Positions 7,518-14,901 of a DNA stretch of 29,408 nucleotides are shown here, one piece after another. A model generated the notes under the pieces. It was not told the origin of the DNA. It did no database searches and was given only the letters and a program-made list of their open reading frames with translations. The translations under genes were made by a program, and so were the position numbers. Position 1 is the stretch's first letter. Each line of letters opens with the position of its first letter. The stretch comes from JAHEAO01 sp041633555 (GTDB lineage: Bacteria > Pseudomonadota > Alphaproteobacteria > Rhodobacterales > Rhodobacteraceae): positions 1 through 29,408 of the forward strand of contig JBFKFZ010000040.1 of NCBI GenBank assembly GCA_041633555.1. The letters are read 5' to 3'.

Positions 7518-8723
7518 GTGCAAGTAGTGAATGACACAGTGAATATGCAAACGCCGCGATCGACCGAAACCGGCGCGCCGGTCGACGGTGCCGAGACGCA
7601 GCATCCCGCATTGCGGCAGTTGCTGGGCTCCGGCGTGCCGTCCGGGGACGCAATAGCCCGGTTTCTGGCCGATCACGATCTTCCGCTGATCGAACCGGGT
7701 GCAGCCACCTTCGTCTGGCATGGCGGCGCGCAGCACGTGGAACTGCTGCGCTGGATCCATGCCGGGGTCGACCGGCGGCCATTCCGGAAGGTGCCCGATA
7801 CGTCACTCTGGCTCCTGCGGATCCCGGTCGAGGATAGAGGGCGCTTCGAGTACAAGCTGAATATCCGGCGCGCGGATCATGATGAATGGGTTCTCGACCC
7901 GCTGAACCCGGCGCGAGCGGGCGACCCGTTCGGCGAGAATTCGGTCTGCCGGACCTGGGGCTACGAGCGGCCCGACTGGAGCCAGGACCGTGGCGCCCCG
8001 AAAGGCTCGATCACGCCGATCGACATCGTCAGCAAGTCCTTTGGCGAAACCCGGTCCGAGAAAGTCTACCTGCCGGCTGACTATGGAACCGACAAGGCAT
8101 TTCCGTTGATCGTGATCCATGACGGCACGGATTTCATGACCTATGCCGACCTGTCGGTGTCGCTCGACAACCTGATCGCGGCGGGCGATATTCCGGCATC
8201 AGTGGTGGCGCTGGTTCAGACTCGCGACAGGCTGGGCGAGTATCCCAAGGGCAGGCGCCATGCTCGCTACCTTGTCAAGGAACTGCTTCCGGCTGTCTCA
8301 GCCATCTATTCGATCTCTGACCGCCCGCAGGACCGCGTGCTTCTCGGGGCCAGCCTCGGCGCTGTCGCCTCGCTGTCGACCGCATTCCGCTATCCCGGCG
8401 TTTTCGGCGGGCTGGTTCTGAAGTCGGGATCCTTCATCCTCAATCGATCCAAGCTGCACCAACGCGCACATCCCGCCTTTCACCGTGTCGCGCGCCTCGT
8501 GCGTGCTGTCCAGCGGGCGCCGCGGCTGCAGAACACTCGTGCCTTCGTTTCCACCGGCGAGCTGGAGGGGCTGGCCGACGAAAACCGTGCACTTGCAAGC
8601 TTCTTGCAAGACCGGGGCGTAAGTGTTTTGTTTCAAAGTGCATGGGACGGACATCACTGGCACAATTGGCGCGACCAGTTGCGGGATGGATTGATGTGGG
8701 TTCTGCATCCGGACCGTGCCTGA
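7518..8723 (+). CDS. Alpha/beta-hydrolase esterase with N-terminal E-set-like domain (enterochelin-esterase type)
   Basis: Predicted serine hydrolase of about 400 aa, related to the Fes/esterase-D-like group. The first half (residues about 30-170) resembles the beta-sandwich that precedes the catalytic domain in enterochelin esterase, with text such as GAATFVWHGG and the block WVLDPLNPARAGDPFGENSVC. The second half is an alpha/beta hydrolase: oxyanion strand FPLIVIHDGTDFMTY, nucleophile elbow GASLG with Ser289, and a C-terminal catalytic His in WDGHHWHNW. No signal peptide is seen, so it should be cytosolic. The start is ambiguous: GTG 7518, GTG 7527, GTG 7539 and ATG 7545 are all in frame, and none has a strong ribosome site. 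GTG 7527 has a weak CGGGG about 8 nt upstream. The substrate is unknown; the ligase neighbours suggest a peptide- or ester-linked product. Confidence 0.83.
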   Translation: MQVVNDTVNMQTPRSTETGAPVDGAETQHPALRQLLGSGVPSGDAIARFLADHDLPLIEPGAATFVWHGGAQHVELLRWIHAGVDRRPFRKVPDTSLWLLRIPVEDRGRFEYKLNIRRADHDEWVLDPLNPARAGDPFGENSVCRTWGYERPDWSQDRGAPKGSITPIDIVSKSFGETRSEKVYLPADYGTDKAFPLIVIHDGTDFMTYADLSVSLDNLIAAGDIPASVVALVQTRDRLGEYPKGRRHARYLVKELLPAVSAIYSISDRPQDRVLLGASLGAVASLSTAFRYPGVFGGLVLKSGSFILNRSKLHQRAHPAFHRVARLVRAVQRAPRLQNTRAFVSTGELEGLADENRALASFLQDRGVSVLFQSAWDGHHWHNWRDQLRDGLMWVLHPDRA

Positions 8724-8771
8724 AAGCGACGGACGCGCCATCAAGGCGGCGCCGCGAAGGGGAGGACTGGC

Positions 8772-10031
8772 ATGGCCGACAGGACCGTGAATATCGGATT
8801 ATCTTTGGGCGCGGATATCTGCTGGCCGATCTGTTATGAAAGCCTGTTCGAAGGGCTGAAGCTCGATGGCATGAAGCTGGGCGGAAAGACGCACAAGTTT
8901 CAGTGCGACCGGGTGACCATCGAACCCTACAGCCTGCACCAGCCCGTAAGATACGACGTCGTGATCGACCGGTTGACACATTGGTATTCGACCAGCCGGG
9001 AGTGGATCAAGAAGGCGATCCTGATCAACGATCTCTATGTCTACAACAATCCCTGGTCACTTCAGTCGAACGAGAAGCATACTAGCTACGCTGCGATGAC
9101 GCGGCTTGGCCTGCCGGTGCCCGAAACCTGGATGCTGCCGCCCAAGGCCTATGATCCGTCGGACGATCTTGAAGCGACGCTGAAGAAATATGCCCGGATG
9201 TTCTCGCTCGACGAGATCGGCGACAAGATCGGTTATCCGTTCTTCATGAAGCCCTATCACGGGGGCGGCTGGAAGGGGGTCACCAAGATCAACAATGTCC
9301 AGGACCTTCACAAGGCCTACGATGCCAGCGGCACCGAAGTGATGAACCTGCAGGCGGCCGTGTTGCCGCATGACTGGTTCGTGCGTTGCGTCGGGCTAGG
9401 GCCGCAAATGCGCAAGGTCAATTACGATCCCGGCGCACCGCTGCATGACCGCTACCGGATGGAGATCGACTTCCTTCCGGCCAAGGATCAGTCGGTGCTG
9501 GAAGACATGACGATGACAATCAATTCGTTCTTCGGCTGGGACTTCAATTCCTGCGAATCTCTGCGCCGCGATGGCATCTGGCATCCGATTGATTTTGCCA
9601 ATGCCTGCCCCGACAGCCAAGTGACGTCGTTGCACTACCATTTCCCTTGGCTGATCAAGGCCAACCTGAGATGGTCGATCTTCTGTGCTGCCACCGACCG
9701 CCCGATGCGCAAGAACATGGACTGGGCACCCTTCTACAGGATTGCCGACAAGGACATCTCGCCGCGCGAAAAGCTGAGCGAATATGCCAAGATCGCGCAC
9801 AAGCGGTTCGAGACCGAGAAGTTCCGCAAATTCTGCCGGAAGGAACTGGGGCATCTGGATGAGCTGGCCTATGACTTCTTTGGCTCTCCGGTGATGCGTG
9901 ACGCCATTCACCAGAAGGTCAGCTCGTTGTTTCCGGCGCATGAGATCGACGAGTTCACCGAACTCTTTTGGAACCGGATCCAGCTTTGGCGCGAGCAGGA
10001 GGGCCAGCAGGGTGACAAAGACGGTTTCTAG
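8772..10031 (+). CDS. ATP-grasp ligase, first copy (RimK-like fold)
   Basis: Predicted ATP-dependent carboxylate-amine/thiol ligase, 419 aa, cytosolic. An N-terminal pre-ATP-grasp region (residues 1-100) starts VNIGLSLGADICWPICYESL. The ATP-binding part follows: the strand and lysine YPFFMKPYHGGGWKGV with its glycine-rich loop, then a metal-binding region whose likely ligands are in DGIWHPIDFANACPD. The C-terminal 100 residues are helical and charged. The ATG at 8772 follows a GGGAGGAC site. It overlaps the next gene by 20 nt. It is clearly different from the second ATP-grasp protein of the same operon, so the two probably attach different building blocks. I do not recognise a characterised homologue. 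Confidence 0.85.
   Translation: MADRTVNIGLSLGADICWPICYESLFEGLKLDGMKLGGKTHKFQCDRVTIEPYSLHQPVRYDVVIDRLTHWYSTSREWIKKAILINDLYVYNNPWSLQSNEKHTSYAAMTRLGLPVPETWMLPPKAYDPSDDLEATLKKYARMFSLDEIGDKIGYPFFMKPYHGGGWKGVTKINNVQDLHKAYDASGTEVMNLQAAVLPHDWFVRCVGLGPQMRKVNYDPGAPLHDRYRMEIDFLPAKDQSVLEDMTMTINSFFGWDFNSCESLRRDGIWHPIDFANACPDSQVTSLHYHFPWLIKANLRWSIFCAATDRPMRKNMDWAPFYRIADKDISPREKLSEYAKIAHKRFETEKFRKFCRKELGHLDELAYDFFGSPVMRDAIHQKVSSLFPAHEIDEFTELFWNRIQLWREQEGQQGDKDGF
9998..10003 (+). promoter_or_regulatory. Ribosome binding site that fixes the start of the second esterase
   Basis: AGGAGG lies inside the end of the upstream ATP-grasp gene and 8 nt before the GTG at 10012. This supports the GTG as the start of the second esterase, rather than an ATG-containing frame that opens at 9898 and encodes an arginine- and serine-rich stretch. 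Confidence 0.7.
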
Positions 10032-10746
10032 GTGGTATTCGGACCGGCTCAAGCAAGAAATATCCTTCGTTCGCTGGGGTCACTGGGGGCAGCCGGTGCT
10101 GCTTTTCCCGACCGCTGGCGGCGATGCTGAAGAAGCGGAACGAATGCACTTGATCGCGGCCATTCAGCCCTTGATCGATGCCGGACGGATCAAGGTCTAT
10201 GCCTGTGACAGCCTAGCGGGCAAGGCGCTGGCCGACAAGGCAGGCACGGTGGAATATCGCTGCTGGCTGCTCAACCGCTTCCACGACTATGTCGCGCATG
10301 AGGCCGTGCCCGCAATTCGCGCCGATTGCGCGGACAGTCGGGCCGAAGTGCTGGCCGCCGGCGCCTCTATCGGCGCTTTCAACGCGGTCGCCGTCGCCTG
10401 CCGCTATCCCTGGCTCTTCAAGGGCGCCATCGGCATGAGCGGCAGTTACGACCTTGAACGTCTGATGGGCTTCCAGGGCACGCAGGACTATTACTTTTCG
10501 GCACCGCTCTCGTTTCTTCCGGGCCTCGGCGACAGCCCGGTTCTGGACCAGTTGCGGCAGCGCTTCATCCTGCTGCCCAGCGGGCAGGGGAAATGGGAGA
10601 ACATCGACGAAGCCTGGCGCATGGCGGGCGTCTTGGGAGGCAAGGGCATACCCAACCGCGTCGATTCCTGGGGTCCCGAATATGATCACGACTGGACGAC
10701 CTGGCGCGCGATGCTGCCGAAGTACCTCGACGAACTCGTGCCCTGA
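10012..10746 (+). CDS. Alpha/beta-hydrolase esterase, second copy (esterase-D/FrmB-like fold)
   Basis: Predicted serine hydrolase, 244 aa, without the N-terminal beta-sandwich of the first esterase. Strand and oxyanion region GQPVLLFPTAGGDAEE lie near residues 26-41, the nucleophile elbow is AAGASIGAFNA with Ser119, and the catalytic His is His226 in EYDHDW. It is annotated in many genomes only as a putative esterase. The GTG start at 10012 overlaps the preceding ATP-grasp gene by 20 nt and has an AGGAGG site within it, so translation is probably coupled. It may release, trim or edit the product made by the ligases. The alternative of a detoxifying S-acyl hydrolase such as S-formylglutathione hydrolase fits the neighbourhood poorly. 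Confidence 0.82.
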   Translation: MTKTVSRWYSDRLKQEISFVRWGHWGQPVLLFPTAGGDAEEAERMHLIAAIQPLIDAGRIKVYACDSLAGKALADKAGTVEYRCWLLNRFHDYVAHEAVPAIRADCADSRAEVLAAGASIGAFNAVAVACRYPWLFKGAIGMSGSYDLERLMGFQGTQDYYFSAPLSFLPGLGDSPVLDQLRQRFILLPSGQGKWENIDEAWRMAGVLGGKGIPNRVDSWGPEYDHDWTTWRAMLPKYLDELVP

Positions 10747-10758
10747 CGGAGGCGACCC

Positions 10759-11979
10759 GTGCATATAATCTTCATCGAACCGGCTTTTCCGAACAACCAG
10801 AGGCATTTCGTGCGGGCGCTTGCCTCGATCGGCGCGAATGTTTACGGCGTCGGCGAGCGGCCCTATGACTGGCTGGATGATGAGGTCAAAGGTTGGCTGA
10901 AAGGTTATCAGCAGATCAAGTCGGTCACCGATGAAGGGGCGCTGGAATGGGCCGTTCGCCAGGCCCAGAATAACGTCTGGATCGACAGGTTGGAATCGAC
11001 GGTCGAGGCCCACACGATGGCGGCCGCGCATGTCCGGGAACGCACCGGCATCCCCGGCATTTCGTCGCGCACCGGCTATCTCTGCCGCGACAAGGTGGCG
11101 ATGAAGGAAGTGCTGCGCAAGGCCGGGGTTCCGACCGCGGCTTCGGGTGGCGTTTCAAGCCTTGCCGAGGCGCGGGAATTCGCCAAGGCGGTCGGCTACC
11201 CGGTGATCCTTAAGCCCCGCGATGCCGCGGGCGCCGCCGGCACTTATCGTGCCGGGAATGACGCCGAACTGGTCAACGCGGCCAAGGCCTGCGGCGTCGC
11301 CGACGGCGCGCCCGCGGCGATCGAGGAGTTCATCGAGGGCCACGAGGGCTTTTACGACACGCTCACCATCGAGGGTCAGGTCGCCCACGAATTCATAAGC
11401 CACTACTACCCCAACGTTCTCGACGCCATGCGCACGCGCTGGATCTCGCCGCAGATCATCTCGACCAACCGCATGGATGCGCCGGGTTACGGCGAAGTGC
11501 GCGAGATGGGAAAACGGGTGATTTCGGCGCTCGGGATCGGCACCGCCGCCACCCATATGGAGTGGTTTTTCGGCCCGAAGGGGCTCAAGTTTTCAGAGAT
11601 CGGATGCCGTCCGCCCGGCGTTGGCCAGTGGGACAGTTATTGCGCGGGCAACGAGTTCGACCTCTATCGTGAATGGGCGCTGGCCGTCTGTCACCACAGA
11701 ACCGACGCCATTCCGTCGCGCCGCTATGCCTGCGGTATCATCGCGCTGCGGCCAAACCGGGACGGGCAGATCGTGGGCTACGAGGGCACCGATGAGATTT
11801 TCGGCAAGTACCGGGATCTCGTCGTCGGTCAGCATTTCCCATCGCCCGGCACCCCGACGCAGGGTGTCGAGGCGGGCTACATGGCCAATGCCTGGATGCG
11901 GGTCCGGCATGAGGATTTCGACACGCTGCGCGCTATCCTGAACGAGATCGGCGAGAAGGTGCAGGTCCACGCGTCCTGA
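10759..11979 (+). CDS. ATP-grasp ligase, second copy (CarB/BtrJ-like fold)
   Basis: Predicted ATP-grasp carboxylate-amine ligase, 406 aa, cytosolic. The N-terminal Rossmann-like strand is MHIIFIEPAFPNNQRHF. The segment SRTGYLCRDKVAMKEVLRKA is the pre-grasp helix typical of carbamoyl-phosphate-synthase-like ligases. YPVILKPRDAAGAAGTY holds the ATP lysine and flexible loop, HMEWFF the adenine/metal strand, and KFSEIGCRPPG the second metal site. It starts at a GTG with GGAGG 6 nt upstream, 12 nt after the second esterase, and closes the five-gene set. It differs in family from the first ATP-grasp protein. Together with the GCS2 enzyme, the operon therefore has three ATP-dependent bond-forming enzymes. 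The product is unknown. Confidence 0.86.
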   Translation: MHIIFIEPAFPNNQRHFVRALASIGANVYGVGERPYDWLDDEVKGWLKGYQQIKSVTDEGALEWAVRQAQNNVWIDRLESTVEAHTMAAAHVRERTGIPGISSRTGYLCRDKVAMKEVLRKAGVPTAASGGVSSLAEAREFAKAVGYPVILKPRDAAGAAGTYRAGNDAELVNAAKACGVADGAPAAIEEFIEGHEGFYDTLTIEGQVAHEFISHYYPNVLDAMRTRWISPQIISTNRMDAPGYGEVREMGKRVISALGIGTAATHMEWFFGPKGLKFSEIGCRPPGVGQWDSYCAGNEFDLYREWALAVCHHRTDAIPSRRYACGIIALRPNRDGQIVGYEGTDEIFGKYRDLVVGQHFPSPGTPTQGVEAGYMANAWMRVRHEDFDTLRAILNEIGEKVQVHAS

Positions 11980-11996
11980 CGCTCTTACGACCGCAT

Positions 11997-13295
11997 TCAG
12001 TCCACCGGCAGGCCACTTGGAACTTCCATTGGCCGGCCCAGCCGACCATGCCGGCTTTCGCCACCGTTTAGGCTCTTCATGAACGCCACCAGATCCGCGA
12101 TCTCATCCTCTGACAGGGCAGGCTGCGGCACTGGTTTGACGGCAGCCTGCCGAGCGGCCTCGAAACGGTCGCGCTGGATGATGAAATCCGCCGCATTCAG
12201 CCAGGATATGTCGGGCAGGACCACCATGTCAGGTGTCCAGATCGCAAGGCTCTCCGCCGGGCTGACATGATGCCGGATGATCGCGGCAAGGTCTGAAAAA
12301 GCGCCGTTATGGCCGTAGGGAGCGGTCAGGGCCACATTGCGCAGCATCGGCGTACGGAACCGGTAAGCGTCCTCTAGCCGGTCGGACTTGCCCATTCGGC
12401 CGGTATCTCGCGGCATCGGGTCGAAGGAACGGGTGCGGCCGGGCCCGAAAGCGGGCAGGGCGAGCGCGTGAAAATCCTGATCGCTGAAAAGCGGGCCTGA
12501 ATGGCAACCGGCGCAACCGGCGCGCCCGAAGAACAGGTCGGCCCCGCGCCGGGCATCTTCGGGGAGCGCATCAGCCCCCGTCCGCCAGAGATCATAGGGA
12601 CTGTCGAAGCTTTGCCACTCACTGCCGACGAAGGCGCCGATTGCATTGCCGATCTCGACGATGCCGATGTCGCCTGGCGTTTCGACTGTCTCGAAGGCCG
12701 ACGCGAACATCTCGGCATATACGGGGATCGAACGAACCCGCGCCGCAAGGATCGGCCAAGCGGCGTCGATCCGGTCATGCACCGCACCGGCCACCTCATT
12801 CTCGCGCGGGTTCCCGGCCATCTCGAACTGGGCGACGAGCGGAAAGAGCGCCTGCGCTGAAAGGATCGTATCCAGCCCCTGCGGCAGCCACTCCTCGGCC
12901 GGCGAGTTGAAGCCGTTTCCATAGATGTCCGAAACCTCTAGCCGCCCGTCATGGAACAAGATCCGGACATCGCGATGTCCGAGGTTCCAGAGGGCCGGCG
13001 AGTTGCGGGGAATGCGCTTGCGGATCCGGTTGGCTCCCTGTCCGGGGGTCCGCTGCGGCCCGATGCCCGCGCCACCCTCGCCGATCCCCAGCGACAGGCC
13101 GTCAGCGCTGGCAAGATCATGGTGATGGCAGGTGCCGCAGGAAATGTTGCGGTTGCCCGACAGGATCTTGTCGTAAAAGAGAAGCTGCCCGATCCTTGCC
13201 TTTTCCGGGTCGAATGCGAGAAAGTCCACGGGCGTGATCGGTGCAGGCATCTCGGCCTTCGCCACTGACGCTAACCCGACAAGACACAGGAGCAC
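11997..13295 (-). CDS. Di-haem cytochrome c peroxidase-like protein
   Basis: Predicted periplasmic di-haem protein of the cytochrome c peroxidase/MauG superfamily, 432 aa. It has two c-type haem sites: CGTCH at residues 53-57, followed by HHD, and CAGCH at residues 261-265. The family block RIGQLLFYDKILSGN precedes the first haem, and TPMLRNVALTAPYGHNGAF lies in the C-terminal half. It could reduce peroxide or, like MauG, oxidise a protein substrate. The GTG at 13295 is the only usable start near the hydrophobic leader (LLCLVGLASVAKA); an AAGGCGG lies upstream. This gives an 14-residue leader without basic residues, which is odd. The same frame stays open far upstream, but there it is antisense to the Sel1 gene and lacks homology. 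It converges on the ligase operon 17 nt away. Confidence 0.82.
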   Translation of the reverse strand: MLLCLVGLASVAKAEMPAPITPVDFLAFDPEKARIGQLLFYDKILSGNRNISCGTCHHHDLASADGLSLGIGEGGAGIGPQRTPGQGANRIRKRIPRNSPALWNLGHRDVRILFHDGRLEVSDIYGNGFNSPAEEWLPQGLDTILSAQALFPLVAQFEMAGNPRENEVAGAVHDRIDAAWPILAARVRSIPVYAEMFASAFETVETPGDIGIVEIGNAIGAFVGSEWQSFDSPYDLWRTGADALPEDARRGADLFFGRAGCAGCHSGPLFSDQDFHALALPAFGPGRTRSFDPMPRDTGRMGKSDRLEDAYRFRTPMLRNVALTAPYGHNGAFSDLAAIIRHHVSPAESLAIWTPDMVVLPDISWLNAADFIIQRDRFEAARQAAVKPVPQPALSEDEIADLVAFMKSLNGGESRHGRLGRPMEVPSGLPVD

Positions 13296-13298
13296 GAG

Positions 13299-13769
13299 AT
13301 GCGCCGCCTTGCCCTTGCCCTTTGCCTTCTGACCTCGCCCGCGCTTGCCGATATCGAAGAGGCGCGTGATCTGATGGAGGCTGGGGAGTTTGCAAAAGCC
13401 CGCGAAATGCTGGCGCCTGCCGCGCGTTCCGGCAATGCCGATGCCGAGGAACTGATCGGCGTGATGTATGCGATGGGTCTGGGTGTCGAGCGTGACGACC
13501 GCCGCGCTTTCGAATGGTACCTGCGCTCGGCGATGAAGGGTCATCCCGGCGCGCAATCCGGTGTTGGCTGGTATTACGAGGTTGGCCGCGGCATGCCGGC
13601 GCCTGACCTCGTGCGGGCTTACATGTGGTACGTCCTGTCCGCCATCGGTGGCGACCCGGATGCGGCGATCTCCCAGGAAGAGGTGGTCAAGAAGATGACC
13701 CAGAAAGAGATCGAAGCGGCGCATGATCTGGTCGACGATTACAAGGTCTGGCTCTATCCGTTCCGTTAG
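13299..13769 (+). CDS. Small Sel1-repeat (TPR-like) periplasmic protein
   Basis: Exported 156-aa protein with a classical signal peptide (MRRLALALCLLTSPALA, cleavage near residue 17). Helical Sel1-like repeats follow: NADAEELIGVMYAMGLGVER with DDRRAFEWYLRSAMKGH, then PGAQSGVGWYYEVGRGM. Such proteins act as protein-protein scaffolds; no enzyme motif is seen. The ATG at 13299 has a CAGGAG site 6 nt upstream. It is transcribed away from the peroxidase gene with only 3 nt between the two start codons. Each gene's ribosome site therefore lies within the other's coding sequence. A partner role with the peroxidase is possible but unproven. Confidence 0.83.
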   Translation: MRRLALALCLLTSPALADIEEARDLMEAGEFAKAREMLAPAARSGNADAEELIGVMYAMGLGVERDDRRAFEWYLRSAMKGHPGAQSGVGWYYEVGRGMPAPDLVRAYMWYVLSAIGGDPDAAISQEEVVKKMTQKEIEAAHDLVDDYKVWLYPFR

Positions 13770-13771
13770 AG

Positions 13772-13802
13772 TTCGGGGCGAAGCGTCGAGCCGCGCCCCG
13801 AA
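13772..13802. terminator. Bidirectional hairpin between Sel1-repeat gene and dctP
   Basis: TTCGGGGCG (13772-13780) and CGCCCCGAA (13794-13802) form a perfect 9-bp GC-rich stem with a 13-nt loop. It sits exactly in the 38-nt gap between two convergent stops. No strong T-tract is present on either strand, but position and symmetry favour a shared terminator. Confidence 0.6.
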
Positions 13803-13807
13803 TTGGG

Positions 13808-14869
13808 TCACTGGATATCGGCGGCCAGATCGGCGTCGATATCGGCCTCGGCCTTGGCGACGGCGTCCCGCAGGGCGGCCAGCACGTCTCCACCATGGGC
13901 GACATTGGCGTCGAACCATTCATAGACTGGCTGCACCGCCTCGGCGAAGGCTGCCTTGTCCTCGGGCGAAGGCACGTAAAGATCGCCGCCCCCGGCCACG
14001 AAGTCCTGGTAGGCCTGGATCGACTTGCGCTTGGGCGAGGCGAAGGTTGCCTGCTGCAACTCCTTGAAGCCGTTGGCGACGACGCGGCGCATCTCCTCTG
14101 GCATCGACAGGAACTTGTCGTTGTTCATCACCCAGATCGCAGCCATGTAGGCATGGCCGTCCAGCGTCAGATACTGCAGCCCGGCCTCGGGGAACTTCAT
14201 GCCCATGATGTCTGTGATGCCGTTCTTCGAGCCTTCGACCACACCGGTTTGCAGCGAAGTGAACAGTTCGGGCCACGGGATCGGGGTGGGCGAGGCGCCA
14301 AGCGTCTTGACCAGCTCCTGCGGCAGGTCGGCGACAACGGTCCGGATCTTCAGTCCCGCCAGATCGCCGGGCGCGACGACCCTTCTTTGCGTGTTGGCGA
14401 AGTTGCGCCAGCCGCCGGTATTGCCGATCGTCATGATCCGGATCGCGCCGCCCGAATCCGTCAGTGCAAGGTCGCGCAGCTTGCGGGTGAAATCGCCGGC
14501 CGTCAGCACCGCCTCTGCCACACGGTCATCGCGCATGACATAGGGCAGATCGAAGACCTGCACATAGGGGAAGATCCCCGCCGCACCGCCCGAAGTCGTG
14601 ACGAAGACGTCAATCGAGCCATCGGCGATTCCCTGCAGGCACTCGGTACCGTTGGCGCAAAGCTGCGTGCCGATGAACAGCTCAACCGCGATCGCCCCGT
14701 TCGAGGCCTTCTCGACATAGTCCTTGAAGACGATGAGGCCGTCATAATCCTCGTCATTCTCGTTCGAATTGGCAGTGGCACGGATCGTGATCTCCTGCGC
14801 CGCCGCGGGCAGGGTGAAGCCTGCCAGCATCGTTGCCATCATCAGCGACTTCACGGTTTTCTTGAACAT
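13808..14869 (-). CDS. dctP: TRAP transporter substrate-binding protein (DctP family)
   Basis: Periplasmic solute-binding subunit of a TRAP transporter, 353 aa, with a Sec signal (MFKKTVKSLMMATMLAGF..., cleavage after Ala-Ala-Ala near residue 24). DctP landmarks include GTECLQGIADGSIDVF, LAGLKIRTVVADLPQE with the substrate-contacting arginine, and GVVEGSKNGITDIMGMKF. I chose the ATG at 14869 because a GGGAGGT site precedes it; an upstream start would add 12 residues before the signal. It is the last gene of the monooxygenase-TRAP operon, 32 nt after dctM. The ligand is unknown. From its neighbours I infer a sulfonated sugar or related organosulfonate, although most DctP proteins bind carboxylates. 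Confidence 0.88.
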   Translation of the reverse strand: MFKKTVKSLMMATMLAGFTLPAAAQEITIRATANSNENDEDYDGLIVFKDYVEKASNGAIAVELFIGTQLCANGTECLQGIADGSIDVFVTTSGGAAGIFPYVQVFDLPYVMRDDRVAEAVLTAGDFTRKLRDLALTDSGGAIRIMTIGNTGGWRNFANTQRRVVAPGDLAGLKIRTVVADLPQELVKTLGASPTPIPWPELFTSLQTGVVEGSKNGITDIMGMKFPEAGLQYLTLDGHAYMAAIWVMNNDKFLSMPEEMRRVVANGFKELQQATFASPKRKSIQAYQDFVAGGGDLYVPSPEDKAAFAEAVQPVYEWFDANVAHGGDVLAALRDAVAKAEADIDADLAADIQ

Positions 14870-14901
14870 TGATACCTCCCGGTTGGTTTTTACGTTTCTG
14901 G

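Noticed and set aside
13296..13919. Upstream extension of the peroxidase frame (about 208 more codons)
   Set aside because: The extension is antisense to the Sel1 gene and to the end of dctP and shows no relation to the peroxidase family; a leader-like hydrophobic stretch begins at 13295.
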